Below are positions 52,031 to 61,107 of a stretch of DNA of 64,000 nucleotides, piece after piece (position 1 is the first letter of the stretch; each line of letters opens with the position of its first letter). The position numbers were made by a program, and so were the translations under genes. The notes beneath the pieces are model-generated. The model ran no database searches and was not told the origin of the DNA. It saw only the letters and a program-made list of their open reading frames with translations. The stretch is taken from NCBI RefSeq assembly GCF_042650885.1, contig NZ_JBHSBU010000001.1:2170001-2234000 (forward strand), given 5' to 3'. The stretch is from Chitinimonas_A lacunae (GTDB lineage Bacteria; Pseudomonadota; Gammaproteobacteria; Burkholderiales; Chitinimonadaceae).

Positions 52031-52612
52031 ATGACTGCTACCACCCCCGATCGCAGCCGTTCCACCAGCACCAAGATCAGCAAGAGCGCCCAGCAACAGG
52101 TTATCGCCCTGCTCAAGGACGACCACAAACGGGTCAAAAAGGCCTTCCGCGAGTTCGAGAAGGCCGATGAACAGGGCGATATGGAAAGCTGTGCCAAGCT
52201 GGTCAAGCAGGTGTGCGACGAGCTGGAAGTCCACGCCAAGCTCGAAGAAGAACTGTTCTACCCGCAGGCGCGCGAAGCGCTGAAAGAGGAGGAACTGATC
52301 GATGAAGCCGAGGTGGAACACAAGAGCCTCAAGCGTCTGATTGCCGACCTCAAGGCCGGCAGCCCCGATGATCCGCGCTGGAAAGCCTCGTTCACCGTGC
52401 TGGCCGAGTATGTCAAACACCATGTGCGGGAAGAGGAAAACGAGATTTTCCCGCAGCTGGAAAAAGCCAAGCTCGATTGGGAAGGCATGCTGGAAGCCTT
52501 GCAGACCCGCAAGGCCGAATTGATGAAACGTAAGGGCATGACGTCCGAAACGGCCCAGGCCAGCCCCCACAGCAAGACCTCCCGCAGCGCCAGCCGCAGC
52601 CGGCCACACTAG
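52031..52612 (+). CDS. Hemerythrin HHE domain protein
   Basis: The 193-residue protein has one HHE domain. Iron ligands are visible in LLKDDHKRVKK, LEVHAKLEEELFYPQ (His and Glu), EVEHKSLK and YVKHHVREEENEIFP (His, Glu). It probably binds a di-iron centre, O2 or NO. Both ends are unusual: a Ser/Thr-rich start and a tail with repeated Ser-Arg (SRSASRSRPH). A GGAG ribosome binding site precedes it. Confidence 0.9.
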   Translation: MTATTPDRSRSTSTKISKSAQQQVIALLKDDHKRVKKAFREFEKADEQGDMESCAKLVKQVCDELEVHAKLEEELFYPQAREALKEEELIDEAEVEHKSLKRLIADLKAGSPDDPRWKASFTVLAEYVKHHVREEENEIFPQLEKAKLDWEGMLEALQTRKAELMKRKGMTSETAQASPHSKTSRSASRSRPH

Positions 52613-52647
52613 CTCAATCAGACAGCCGGACTGATTACCAATGGCGA

Positions 52648-52687
52648 GAGGGTTTGGCGCGGACCTGTCCGTCCGCGCCAAACCCTC
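52648..52687. terminator. 17-bp perfect hairpin after the hemerythrin gene
   Basis: gagggtttggcgcggac pairs completely with gtccgcgccaaaccctc around a 6-base loop. It lies 35 bp past the hemerythrin stop. No T-run follows, so termination would be atypical; it could be a 3' stabiliser or a palindromic binding site. Confidence 0.5.
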
Positions 52688-52889
52688 CCAGCCAGCGCCA
52701 GCACCTCATCCCTCGCCCTTTTGACGGCCAAATGCCGCCCGAAGCGGCTGTTGATCGGCTCGTTCCGGGCCGCTCAAGCACGATGCGCTCACGCATGTTG
52801 TTGTTCTCGTTTTGGTTTCCGTGCTCAAGCAACGCGGTTGCGGCGGGTAGCCCATGTAAAATGGCGCTTTCTCTTCAGTAGAACCGGCG

Positions 52890-54689
52890 ATGTCGCGCGC
52901 TCTCCATCTTCTTCGCACCACTTTTGGTTACGACGCTTTCCGAGGCGAGCAGGCGGCCATCGTTGAGCATGTCGCAGCCGGCGGGGATGCCCTGGTCTTG
53001 ATGCCGACCGGCGGCGGCAAATCGCTGTGTTATCAGGTGCCGGCGCTGTTGCGGCCGGGGTGCGGGGTGGTGGTGTCGCCGCTGATTGCTTTGATGCAGG
53101 ATCAGGTCGAAGGACTGCACCAGTTGGGCATCGAAGCGGCCTTCCTCAACTCCACGCTCGATCTTGAAGAAGCCCGCGAAGTCGAGCGGCGCTTTCTACA
53201 AGGTGAATTGAAATTGCTTTACGTCGCACCCGAGCGACTGCTGACGCCACGTTTTCTGTCCCTGCTCGAACGGGCGCCACTGGCGTTGTTTGCCATCGAT
53301 GAAGCCCATTGCGTCAGCCAGTGGGGACACGATTTCCGGCCTGAATATATCGAGCTGTCGATCCTGCACCAGCGCTTTCCCCAGGTGCCGCGCATCGCGC
53401 TCACCGCCACGGCCGACCATGCCACCCGGCGCGAGATCGCAGAAAAGCTGGGCTTGCAGGAAGCGCCGGAATTCCTTTCCAGCTTCGACCGTCCCAATAT
53501 CCGCTACACCATCGTCGAGAAGAACAACGCCCGCCAGCAGTTGTTCGACCTGATCCAGCGCGAACACAAGGGCGAGGCCGGTATCGTCTATTGCCTGAGC
53601 CGACGTCGGGTCGAGGAAACCGCCGTGTGGTTGCAGGAGCGCGGTATCGCTGCCCTGCCCTACCATGCCGGCCTCGACGCCGGTGTGCGCGCCCGTCACC
53701 AGACCCGTTTCCTGCGCGACGAGGGAGTGGTGATGGTGGCCACCATCGCCTTTGGCATGGGGATCGATAAACCCGATGTCCGCTTTGTCGCCCATCTCGA
53801 TCTGCCCAAGAGCCTCGAAGGCTATTACCAGGAAACCGGCCGCGCCGGCCGCGATGGCCTGCCGTCGAATGCCTGGCTGGCTTATGGGCTCAATGATGTG
53901 ATGCAGATCAAGGAGATGATCGAGTCGTCCAACGCGCCCGAATCGCAGAAACATATCGAGCGGCAAAAGCTCAGCGCCATGCTGGGGCTGGCCGAAACGA
54001 CGCAGTGCCGCCGTCAGGTGATCCTCAGCTATTTCGGCGAGTCCTCGCAGCCTTGCGGCAATTGCGACAACTGCCTCAATCCGCCCTCGACCTGGAATGC
54101 CACCGAAGCCGCCCGCAAGGCACTGTCCTGCGTCTACCGCACCGGCCAGCGCTACGGTGCCGGTCATCTGATCGATGTTCTGCTCGGGCGCAGCAATGAG
54201 CGGGTGAAGCAGAATTTCCATGACCGGCTCAGCACCTTCGGCATCGGCCGCGAGCTGGCCGAAGACGCCTGGCGCGCCCTGTTCCGCCAGTTGCTGGCAG
54301 GGGGCTATCTACAGATCGACGCCGAAGGCCATGGCTCGCTCCAGCTCACCGACGCCGCCCGCCCCCTGCTGCGCGGCGAGGTCGAACTCAAAGTACGCAG
54401 CCACCAGAAACGGATCAAGGCCAGCAGCGACCGCAGCAGCAGCCGGCCCAGCCATGACGATATTTCCGCCGGCGACCGGCCGACCTGGGAAAGGCTGCGG
54501 GCCCTGCGCAAACAACTGGCCGATGCGCAGAATGTGCCGGCCTATCTGATCTTCACCGATGCCACCTTGCGAGCCATGCTGGAAGCCCGCCCCACCACAC
54601 TGACCGAGATGCGGCAGGTGTCGGGGGTGGGTCAGCAGAAGCTCGAACGCTACGGCGAACAGTTTCTCGAAGTGCTGATGGCCGATTAG
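52890..54689 (+). CDS. recQ: ATP-dependent DNA helicase RecQ
   Basis: The 599-residue protein has the RecQ helicase core with Walker A VLMPTGGGKSLCYQVPAL near residue 35, the DEAH box AIDEAHCVSQWGHDFRPEYI and the RecQ arginine-finger motif YQETGRAGRDGLPS. The zinc knuckle contains CGNCDNC near residue 385, followed by a winged-helix RQC domain. A C-terminal HRDC domain runs from about residue 525. It unwinds stalled or recombining DNA 3'-5'. Length is standard. Confidence 0.96.
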   Translation: MSRALHLLRTTFGYDAFRGEQAAIVEHVAAGGDALVLMPTGGGKSLCYQVPALLRPGCGVVVSPLIALMQDQVEGLHQLGIEAAFLNSTLDLEEAREVERRFLQGELKLLYVAPERLLTPRFLSLLERAPLALFAIDEAHCVSQWGHDFRPEYIELSILHQRFPQVPRIALTATADHATRREIAEKLGLQEAPEFLSSFDRPNIRYTIVEKNNARQQLFDLIQREHKGEAGIVYCLSRRRVEETAVWLQERGIAALPYHAGLDAGVRARHQTRFLRDEGVVMVATIAFGMGIDKPDVRFVAHLDLPKSLEGYYQETGRAGRDGLPSNAWLAYGLNDVMQIKEMIESSNAPESQKHIERQKLSAMLGLAETTQCRRQVILSYFGESSQPCGNCDNCLNPPSTWNATEAARKALSCVYRTGQRYGAGHLIDVLLGRSNERVKQNFHDRLSTFGIGRELAEDAWRALFRQLLAGGYLQIDAEGHGSLQLTDAARPLLRGEVELKVRSHQKRIKASSDRSSSRPSHDDISAGDRPTWERLRALRKQLADAQNVPAYLIFTDATLRAMLEARPTTLTEMRQVSGVGQQKLERYGEQFLEVLMAD

Positions 54690-54711
54690 GCCGGGCCTCC
54701 CTCCGCCCGGC

Positions 54712-56118
54712 TCACGCCTTGAACGTCACCCAGGGCCGCAGCCGTGCAATCGGGGCAATCAAGCCGGCGCTTTCCTGCGCCTCGATCACCGGACCGATCG
54801 GCTTATAGGCGCCCGGGGCTTCTTCGATCCGCCGCTCCTCGCGGCGAGTGACACAGTGCCAAGGCAACTCCGCTGCGGTCTGCGGACGCTGGGCGCGTAC
54901 CGCCTGCCGCCGCATGGCCCGCCCCGAACCATGGCTGCACGACCACAGCCACTCGGGATTGCCGAGGCCGTTTGCCAGATAGGAGTAATCCCCCATCGAG
55001 CCCGGAATCAGCGCCAGCTCGCCGGCATCGGCCGGCGTTGCGCCTTTGCGGTGGATATTCAAGCCGTACTGGCGCATCACCACATTGTGCGGAACATCCA
55101 CCACCAGCGCGCTGTCGTCCTGACCAAACACCTTGACCAGGGCATCGCGCACCAGCTCGGCCAGCACCACCCGGTTGGCCCAGGCATAGCGTGCGGCGCT
55201 GCCCATGGCGTCGAGATAGTCGTCCGCCAGCTCACCGCTCAGCCCATACAGGCCCGACTGCGGATGACGCCGCCCGGCGGGCCAGGCCGCGCGGGCGCGG
55301 TCCATCCAGCGCTGGCCGACAAAGAAGCCGACTTCGCGCGAGCCCGAATGAATCATCACCACGATCTCGTCGGCTCTAAGACCACAGGCGTAGGCCGTGT
55401 GGCGATCGAGTACCCGATCGACGATTTGCAGTTCGACAAAATGGTTGCCGGCGCCAACGGTGCCGAGATTCGGATCGCGGACGATATCGCGGCTGGACGG
55501 CATCAAGGCCGAGGGCGCATGACGCGCCGCACCAGTGAAACCGGCGAGCCCGACGGCCAGCTCAACTTCGCGGACCAGTCGCTCACGATCGACCCGGCAC
55601 CATAGGCCGTCCTGATGCAAGGTGTCGATCCAGGCAAGCGGGCCGGCGTCAAACAAGGCAGTAAAGGCACTGGCGCGCAGCGGCACATCTCGACCGTTGT
55701 CGAGCAGCGTGCGCGCCAGGGCAGCCAGCAAAGGCTCGCGTTTGGCTTCGACCTGTTGCAGGGTCAGGCCGGTACGCAGCAGACGCATGCCGCAGTTGAT
55801 GTCGGTGCCGATCGCGGCGGGGATCACCAGATCGGGCGTGGTCGCCACGACGCTGCCCACGGGCGCAATACTGCCGGGGTGGAAATCCGGCGTGGCGCAG
55901 GCGCGGCAGACATGACCGTCGCCTTCCGCAGCCCTTACGGCGGCGAAATCGAGCAGTTGGCGGATGGCTTTTTGTTCAAGCGGCAGACGCTCGGGCAGCA
56001 AGACGCTGGCGCGGCTGCCGTCGGCCTGGCGTTCCAGCCGGACGATGCCGCCCTCACGGGCGATCTGGATACCTTGCCGCTGCAAGGCACGTTGTAGACG
56101 GGGGAAATGACAGGACAT
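54712..56118 (-). CDS. rtcB: RtcB family RNA ligase
   Basis: The 468-residue protein matches RtcB. Metal-binding motifs are IGTDINCGMRLLR, VGAGNHFVELQIVD and VMIHSGSREVGFFVG, and the guanylated His lies in LWSCSHGSGRAMRRQAV. It seals RNA with 2',3'-cyclic phosphate and 5'-OH ends using Mn and GTP. There is no rtcA or rtcR partner here. The ATG at MSCHFPRL is preferred over an upstream TTG. Confidence 0.92.
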   Translation of the reverse strand: MSCHFPRLQRALQRQGIQIAREGGIVRLERQADGSRASVLLPERLPLEQKAIRQLLDFAAVRAAEGDGHVCRACATPDFHPGSIAPVGSVVATTPDLVIPAAIGTDINCGMRLLRTGLTLQQVEAKREPLLAALARTLLDNGRDVPLRASAFTALFDAGPLAWIDTLHQDGLWCRVDRERLVREVELAVGLAGFTGAARHAPSALMPSSRDIVRDPNLGTVGAGNHFVELQIVDRVLDRHTAYACGLRADEIVVMIHSGSREVGFFVGQRWMDRARAAWPAGRRHPQSGLYGLSGELADDYLDAMGSAARYAWANRVVLAELVRDALVKVFGQDDSALVVDVPHNVVMRQYGLNIHRKGATPADAGELALIPGSMGDYSYLANGLGNPEWLWSCSHGSGRAMRRQAVRAQRPQTAAELPWHCVTRREERRIEEAPGAYKPIGPVIEAQESAGLIAPIARLRPWVTFKA

Positions 56119-56310
56119 ACACAAGGCTCTGATAAGGCGCAAAAGAACCGCCGCGCATAGCGCGGGGGTGAATGCGTCCGTTCAGCAGCCTTGCCAACGA
56201 ACGGGGGCGACTATAACCGAGTGGACCTGGACAGGTAAATCTTCTTTTGCCGTAGGCACGCCACTTGCGGCTCAGCGGGAAAAGGCGGCCTGCCGCCCAA
56301 GGAGACGATC

Positions 56311-56856
56311 ATGAAACTCAAATACCTGCTGTTCGGTGAGCGTTCCCTGACCAAGGTGGCAGCACTGTTCAACAGCCCCACGACCGCCCAGGAAGCGGCC
56401 AACCGGGTGCGTACGATCTGTCATATGGCCGATTCCCAGGTCAAGATCGTCAGCCCGGCCGACCAGCCGTCCGGCACGGCTTTTTCCACCAAGATCGAAC
56501 CGGAACTCAAGGGAATCTGGCATACACTGGTGCGGGCCCATCTATGGATGGGGATCGCTGGTATGCTCGCGGGTGCCCTGCTGTTTGTGCTGCTCTATGC
56601 GCTCGACAATATCTCGATACGCAGCACGCCGCTGCTGAGCCTCCTGGCCTTCCTCGGCTTTGGTCTGATGTTCGGCCTGATGCTGGGCGGCCTGTTCACG
56701 CTGCGCCCCGATCACGGTCATGTCATCACCGTGGTGCGCCAGGCCGTGGAACAGGGACGCTGGGCCGTGGTAGCCCACCCGACCGATCCCGCCCAGGTCG
56801 ATTCAGTGATCAAGGCCCTGGCGCGCGGGTCGGAACGGGTAGTCAAAACCTTCTAG
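56311..56856 (+). CDS. Unknown protein with two central membrane helices
   Basis: The 181-residue protein begins MKLKYLLFGERSLTKVAALF with an AAGGAG site before it. The N-terminal 75 residues are soluble and end in GIWHTLVRAHLWMG, two helices span about residues 75-130, and a short tail carries VVAHPTDPAQVDSVIKALA. The tail resembles ends of general-stress-like domains that repeat in other proteins. I do not recognise the family. A terminator follows. Confidence 0.7.
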   Translation: MKLKYLLFGERSLTKVAALFNSPTTAQEAANRVRTICHMADSQVKIVSPADQPSGTAFSTKIEPELKGIWHTLVRAHLWMGIAGMLAGALLFVLLYALDNISIRSTPLLSLLAFLGFGLMFGLMLGGLFTLRPDHGHVITVVRQAVEQGRWAVVAHPTDPAQVDSVIKALARGSERVVKTF

Positions 56857-56875
56857 ATCTGCCCCGCCAAACCAC

Positions 56876-56906
56876 CGGCCGCGTCACAACGCGGCCGTTT
56901 CTGTTT
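56876..56906 (+). terminator. Rho-independent terminator
   Basis: A 9-bp GC stem (cggccgcgt with acgcggccg, loop cacaa) followed by tttctgttt, 19 bp past the membrane protein gene. Confidence 0.85.
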
Positions 56907-57132
56907 GAGAAGCGGAACCGCTTCGTCTGCAAGACTTCGCCTTTCTCCTATTCAGAGGCAAAGCGGGTTCATGCCATTTAGAAAAGATAGTGCATATTTT
57001 CCGCAACATGCACAGTAAAGAATATAGAAAAATGAATATTTCCAACAGAAGCCAGATGGCTATCGCTCTAACTCGGGAAAGCCTGATGGGCGTCCGGTGA
57101 CATATCTGGACAGTGAAGATCAGACGTTAGAT

Positions 57133-57145
57133 GTTATGTTATAAC
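57133..57145. promoter_or_regulatory. Zur-like operator 1
   Basis: gttatgttataac reads GTTAT-3-ATAAC, the half-sites of Zur boxes. It lies 58 bp before the zur start, in the leader of the zinc operon. Confidence 0.7.
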
Positions 57146-57159
57146 TTGCCGCCTCCGCC

Positions 57160-57172
57160 GTTACGTTATAAC
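57160..57172. promoter_or_regulatory. Zur-like operator 2
   Basis: gttacgttataac differs from operator 1 by one base. The centres are 27 bp apart. It ends 31 bp before the zur start. Two adjacent sites suggest autoregulation of zur-znuCBA by zinc-bound Zur. Confidence 0.7.
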
Positions 57173-57203
57173 ATTTTTAGTCTTCCTGCCTTCTCCGCCG
57201 CCC

Positions 57204-57677
57204 ATGACCGACCCTCAGCACGACCTTGAGCAGCAACTCAACGATGCCGCCCAATGGTGCCTCACGCGTGGTGAACGCCTGACCGACCAGCGTCGTGAAG
57301 TGCTGTCGCTGCTGCTGGCGGCGCCGGGTTCGCTGAAGGCTTACGATATTCTGGCCCAGATCCAGAAACAGAAACCCAATGCCGCACCGCCCACGGTCTA
57401 CCGGGCGCTCGATTTTCTGATTGCCGTCGGTCTGATCCACAAGCTCGATTCGATGAATGCCTTTGTCGCCTGCCGCGATTTCAGCAGCCATCTGCACCGC
57501 CATGGCCTGATGCTGATCTGTGACCGCTGCAACAATGTGGTCGAGCTGTGCGATGAGGCCTTGGCCGAAAGGCTGACTGCGGTAGCTGCCGCGGCCGGCT
57601 TCACCGTCAAGCCGCAGGACATCGAAGTCAAAGGCCTGTGTGCCACCTGCCGCGAGGCCGAAGAACATGGCGCCTAA
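57204..57677 (+). CDS. zur: Zinc uptake regulator Zur (Fur family)
   Basis: The 157-residue Fur-family repressor has the winged HTH DQRREVLSLLLAAPGSLKAY (start of the helix set) and PPTVYRALDFLIAVGLIHKL. Structural zinc Cys pairs are in LICDRCNNV and GLCATCREAEEHGA. The place before znuCBA and behind Zur-like operators identifies it as Zur rather than Fur. Its end overlaps the next small ORF by 11 bp. Confidence 0.92.
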   Translation: MTDPQHDLEQQLNDAAQWCLTRGERLTDQRREVLSLLLAAPGSLKAYDILAQIQKQKPNAAPPTVYRALDFLIAVGLIHKLDSMNAFVACRDFSSHLHRHGLMLICDRCNNVVELCDEALAERLTAVAAAAGFTVKPQDIEVKGLCATCREAEEHGA

Positions 57678-57783
57678 CCGCCGCACTGCCTTGCTTGCCC
57701 TGTCGGCCTGGCAAAGGCTGTTGCTGACCCTGCCGCTGCTGCTGTTGCTCTGGCTGGCCGTCTATTGGGCACTGGGGGACTAG
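57667..57783 (+). CDS. Small membrane ORF between zur and znuC
   Basis: This is a 38-residue frame, MAPNRRTALLALSAWQRLLL continuing TLPLLLLLWLAVYWALGD. It starts inside the zur end and stops four bases before the znuC ATG. It would form a single membrane helix with a basic head. The tight spacing fits translational coupling in the operon. The family is not recognised; it could be a small partner of the transporter or a coupling leader. Confidence 0.6.
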   Translation: MAPNRRTALLALSAWQRLLLTLPLLLLLWLAVYWALGD

Positions 57784-57787
57784 GCCG

Positions 57788-58576
57788 ATGGAAGACGCCA
57801 TCCGTCTGCACAATCTCACCCTGACCTACCACCGCCATCCGGTGGTCCACCATGTCTCGGGCAGTTTTCGCGCCGGCGAAGCCACTGCCATCGTCGGCCC
57901 CAACGGCGCCGGCAAAAGCACCTTGCTCAAAGCCATGGTCGGCCTGCTTACCCCGCACGAGGGCCGGATCGAACTGTGCAAGCTGCGCCAGCGCGATATC
58001 GCCTATCTGCCGCAACAAGCGGCCATCGACCGCAGTCTGCCGCTGACCGTTGCCGATGTGGTGCGACTGGGTGACTGGCGCACCTCAGGCTGGTTCGGCC
58101 GTGTATCCCGCCAGGCGCGTGCGCGGGCCGATACGGCCCTGGCCGAGGTCGGGCTCGCCGGTTTCGGCCAACGCCCGATCGACGAACTCTCCAGCGGCCA
58201 ATTCCAGCGGGCGCTGTTTGCCCGTCTGTTATTGCAGGACGCACCGATCGTTCTGCTCGACGAGCCCTTTACCGCGCTCGACCACAAGACCACCGTCGAT
58301 CTGCTGCGGCTGATCCAGCGCTGGCGCAGCGAAGGACGCACCGTGATTGCGGTGCTGCACGACTTTGCCCAGGTACGCGAGCATTTCCCGCACACCCTGC
58401 TGCTTGCCAAGGAATGCATAGCCTGGGGCGACACGGCCAGCGTACTGACCCCCGAACGGCTGCGCCGCGCCAATGCCATGGAAGAAGAGTGGGACGAAAC
58501 GGCCGAAGTCTGCCGCCGTGACACGGCGCCGGTGGCGCCTGTCCATGATCATTCCGCCCATCCGCATCAACACTAG
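57788..58576 (+). CDS. znuC: Zinc ABC transporter ATP-binding protein ZnuC
   Basis: The 262-residue ABC ATPase has Walker A IVGPNGAGKSTLLKAMV near residue 36, the signature ELSSGQFQRALFAR and Walker B IVLLDEPFTALD. The tail is rich in His (HDHSAHPHQH), unusual for the family, and may sense or bind zinc. It energises zinc import with ZnuB and ZnuA. It follows the small ORF by 4 bp and precedes znuB by 8 bp. Confidence 0.94.
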   Translation: MEDAIRLHNLTLTYHRHPVVHHVSGSFRAGEATAIVGPNGAGKSTLLKAMVGLLTPHEGRIELCKLRQRDIAYLPQQAAIDRSLPLTVADVVRLGDWRTSGWFGRVSRQARARADTALAEVGLAGFGQRPIDELSSGQFQRALFARLLLQDAPIVLLDEPFTALDHKTTVDLLRLIQRWRSEGRTVIAVLHDFAQVREHFPHTLLLAKECIAWGDTASVLTPERLRRANAMEEEWDETAEVCRRDTAPVAPVHDHSAHPHQH

Positions 58577-58584
58577 GGATCGTC

Positions 58585-59457
58585 ATGACCTTGCACGAAC
58601 TGTTCTGGCAGCCGTTCGCCGAATTCGCCATGATGCGCCGCGCCCTGGTCGGCTGTCTGGCGCTGGCACTCGGCTGCGCCCCGATCGGGCTGTTTCTGGT
58701 GCTGCGCCGGATGAGCCTGGTGGGCGATGCCATGAGCCACGCCATCCTGCCTGGCGCCGCGATTGCCTTTATCGCCTATGGCCTGTCGCTCACGGCCATG
58801 AGCTTGGGCGGTCTGGTGGCCGGAATGGTGGTGGTGCTGGCAGCGGGTCTGGTGAGCCGCGCCACCCAACTCAAGGAAGACGCCAGCTTTGCCGCCTTCT
58901 ACCTGGTGTCGCTGGCCAGCGGCGTGCTGCTGGTGTCGAAATGGGGCAATAACGTCGATTTGATGCATATCCTGTTCGGCGGCGTGCTGGCCGTCGATGA
59001 TCAGGCGCTGCTGTTTCTCGCTTCGGTGGCCACCATCACCCTGGTCACGCTGGCCCTGATCTACCGGCCGCTGGTCGTCGAGAGTTTTGACCCCGAATTC
59101 ATGCGCAGCATGGGCGGTGGGGGCGCCTGGGTACATTTTCTGTTTCTGATCCTGGTCGTGCTCAATCTGGTGGCGGGATTCCAGGCACTGGGCACCCTGA
59201 TGTCGGTTGGGCTGATGATGCTGCCGGCCGCCGCCGCCCGGCTCTGGACCAAATCGCTATCGGTCATGCTGGCCATTGCGCTGGCGCTGGCCCTGTTATC
59301 GGGCTTCAGCGGGCTGTTGCTGTCCTATCACGCCAACCTGCCCTCGGGCCCGACGATTATCCTGACCGCCGGCCTCGCCTATTTCATCTCGCTGGCGCTG
59401 GGTCGCCAGGGCGGCGTGCTCTGGCGCTGGATCAAGGGCCGCCATCTCGAAGCCTGA
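58585..59457 (+). CDS. znuB: Zinc ABC transporter permease ZnuB
   Basis: The 290-residue protein has about eight membrane helices. Segments typical of the metal ABC-3 permeases are LVLRRMSLVGDAMSHAILPG near residue 40 and FQALGTLMSVGLMMLPAAAA near residue 195. It forms the membrane channel for zinc. It lies 13 bp before znuA. Confidence 0.94.
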   Translation: MTLHELFWQPFAEFAMMRRALVGCLALALGCAPIGLFLVLRRMSLVGDAMSHAILPGAAIAFIAYGLSLTAMSLGGLVAGMVVVLAAGLVSRATQLKEDASFAAFYLVSLASGVLLVSKWGNNVDLMHILFGGVLAVDDQALLFLASVATITLVTLALIYRPLVVESFDPEFMRSMGGGGAWVHFLFLILVVLNLVAGFQALGTLMSVGLMMLPAAAARLWTKSLSVMLAIALALALLSGFSGLLLSYHANLPSGPTIILTAGLAYFISLALGRQGGVLWRWIKGRHLEA

Positions 59458-59470
59458 ACGGAGAATTTCC

Positions 59471-60352
59471 ATGCTGTTACGCCGGCTGGCCGCCCTGGGC
59501 GCCGCTCTGCTCTCCCTGACCGCCTCGGCCGAACGGCTGCCGGTCGTCGCAAGCTTCAGTCTGCTTGCCGATCTGACCCAGGCGGTCGGCGGCGAACATA
59601 TCGAACTCAAGACCCTGGTCGGCCCCGATGGCGATGCCCATGTCTACCAGCCGACCCCGCGCGATGTGCAGGCGGTAGCCAAGGCACGCGTCCTGGTGGT
59701 CAACGGCCTGGGCTTTGAAGGCTGGATCGGCCGCCTGCGCCAGGCCAGCCGCTTCAAAGGGATCGAAGTCGTCGCCAGCCAAGGCTTGACTCCGCTCGCC
59801 GGCGACCACCACGGCCACCCTCATGCCGATCCGCATGCCTGGCAGAATCCGGCCAATGTGCACCGCTATGTCGACAATATCGCCACGGGCCTTGCCCAGG
59901 CCGATCCGGCCAATGCCACCTACTACCGCCAGCGCGCCGGCGACTACCGGCGCCGCCTGAGCGAGTTCGAACGCTGGGCCGACGCCGAGATGGCCAGCAT
60001 CCCGCTGGCCAAGCGCCAGGTCATCACCAGCCACGACGCCTTTGCCTATCTGGGCCAGCGCTTTGCGATCCGCTTCCAGGCGCCGCAGGGGCGCGGCACC
60101 GACAGCGAAGCCTCGGTCCAGGATGTGGTCAAGCTGATCCGCCAGATTCGCCAATCGCGCATCCAGGCAGTCTTCGTCGAAAACATCAGCAACCCCCGAC
60201 TGCTTGAACAGATCGGCCGCGAAACCGGCGTCGCCCCAGGCGGCCGGCTCTACTCCGACGCCTTGTCGACCGCCAACGGCCCGGCGCCCGATTACCTGGC
60301 CATGATGCGTCACAATATTTCCCAGTTGGTTGCGGGGATGCGGCGCAACTGA
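59471..60352 (+). CDS. znuA: Zinc ABC transporter substrate-binding protein ZnuA
   Basis: The 293-residue protein has a signal peptide (AALGAALLSLTASA), a cluster A-I metal-binding fold and a His-rich flexible loop (DHHGHPHADPHAWQNP). Candidate ligands are His in DGDAHVYQPTP, the His after the loop, His in ITSHDAF and an acidic residue in YSDALS. It captures zinc in the periplasm for ZnuBC. It is the last gene of the operon. Confidence 0.94.
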   Translation: MLLRRLAALGAALLSLTASAERLPVVASFSLLADLTQAVGGEHIELKTLVGPDGDAHVYQPTPRDVQAVAKARVLVVNGLGFEGWIGRLRQASRFKGIEVVASQGLTPLAGDHHGHPHADPHAWQNPANVHRYVDNIATGLAQADPANATYYRQRAGDYRRRLSEFERWADAEMASIPLAKRQVITSHDAFAYLGQRFAIRFQAPQGRGTDSEASVQDVVKLIRQIRQSRIQAVFVENISNPRLLEQIGRETGVAPGGRLYSDALSTANGPAPDYLAMMRHNISQLVAGMRRN

Positions 60353-61107
60353 GGGCTGGGTTTCGAGACAAAAATAAATTTTCCGGAAAAATTTTCGCAA
60401 GTAATACGGCATATTTTAGAAATAAATAAACGATTTCTCCAAATCGCCCATGGTTGCGTATTGCCTGTTAACGGCGGCTCCGGACAAAGCCGTGACAGCG
60501 CTCTACCGGCGAAACAGCACCATCCGGCTCGCCAGGCTGATCTGGACCTCGGTTCGCCCTGATCGACTGCCTTGTCCATCACCGATTTCTGATGGTTTTC
60601 CTGGCCTCCGAGCACCTCGACAACCCTCTGTCTCACCACGCTGGGATCCAGTCTGGACAACGGTTCCAGCCCATGCCCTCACCCTTGGCGCTCAGACCAA
60701 AAAAAGTAATCACGGCAACGGCTTATCGTCGTAAAATAACCGGTCTGATGTCGCTGCCGACTGTCCAGTTGGTCCGCCACTTGACCGGTTGGCCGTGCAG
60801 CAGAATCAAGGCAGATGCCTCAGTCAGGATCGATGACGAATGCCGCGTGTAAGCGCTTTGTTCGATCGGCAGAAAAACGATCCGCTGAGGCTGAATTACC
60901 GCCTGAACGATGCCAAACTAGATAAAGTGAAACGCCCCGGGGGGCTTCCCCGATCCGGGCGATAAAGAAGAAGAACTGAGAAGTCGCTTTCCTCATCCCG
61001 CTTGGCTGTAACAGTTAAAATTCCCCGGCTTTGACGGCATTCCTTACATGCCCGCCGCCATTGCCGCATGACATGATGAATACCGTCAGCCGTATCCAGA
61101 GACGACC
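60353..61107. other. 755-bp interval without a recognised gene
   Basis: The first 80 bases are AT-rich and include a weak copy of the dispersed element (ttcgcaagtaatacggcata near 60394). From 60440 to 60840 the sequence is GC-rich with short frames; on the minus strand a short coding-like peptide, GWNRCPDWIPAWWDRGLS, appears near 60600-60670. No intact gene or known family was found. The last 200 bases lead to the unknown gene downstream. Confidence 0.45.
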
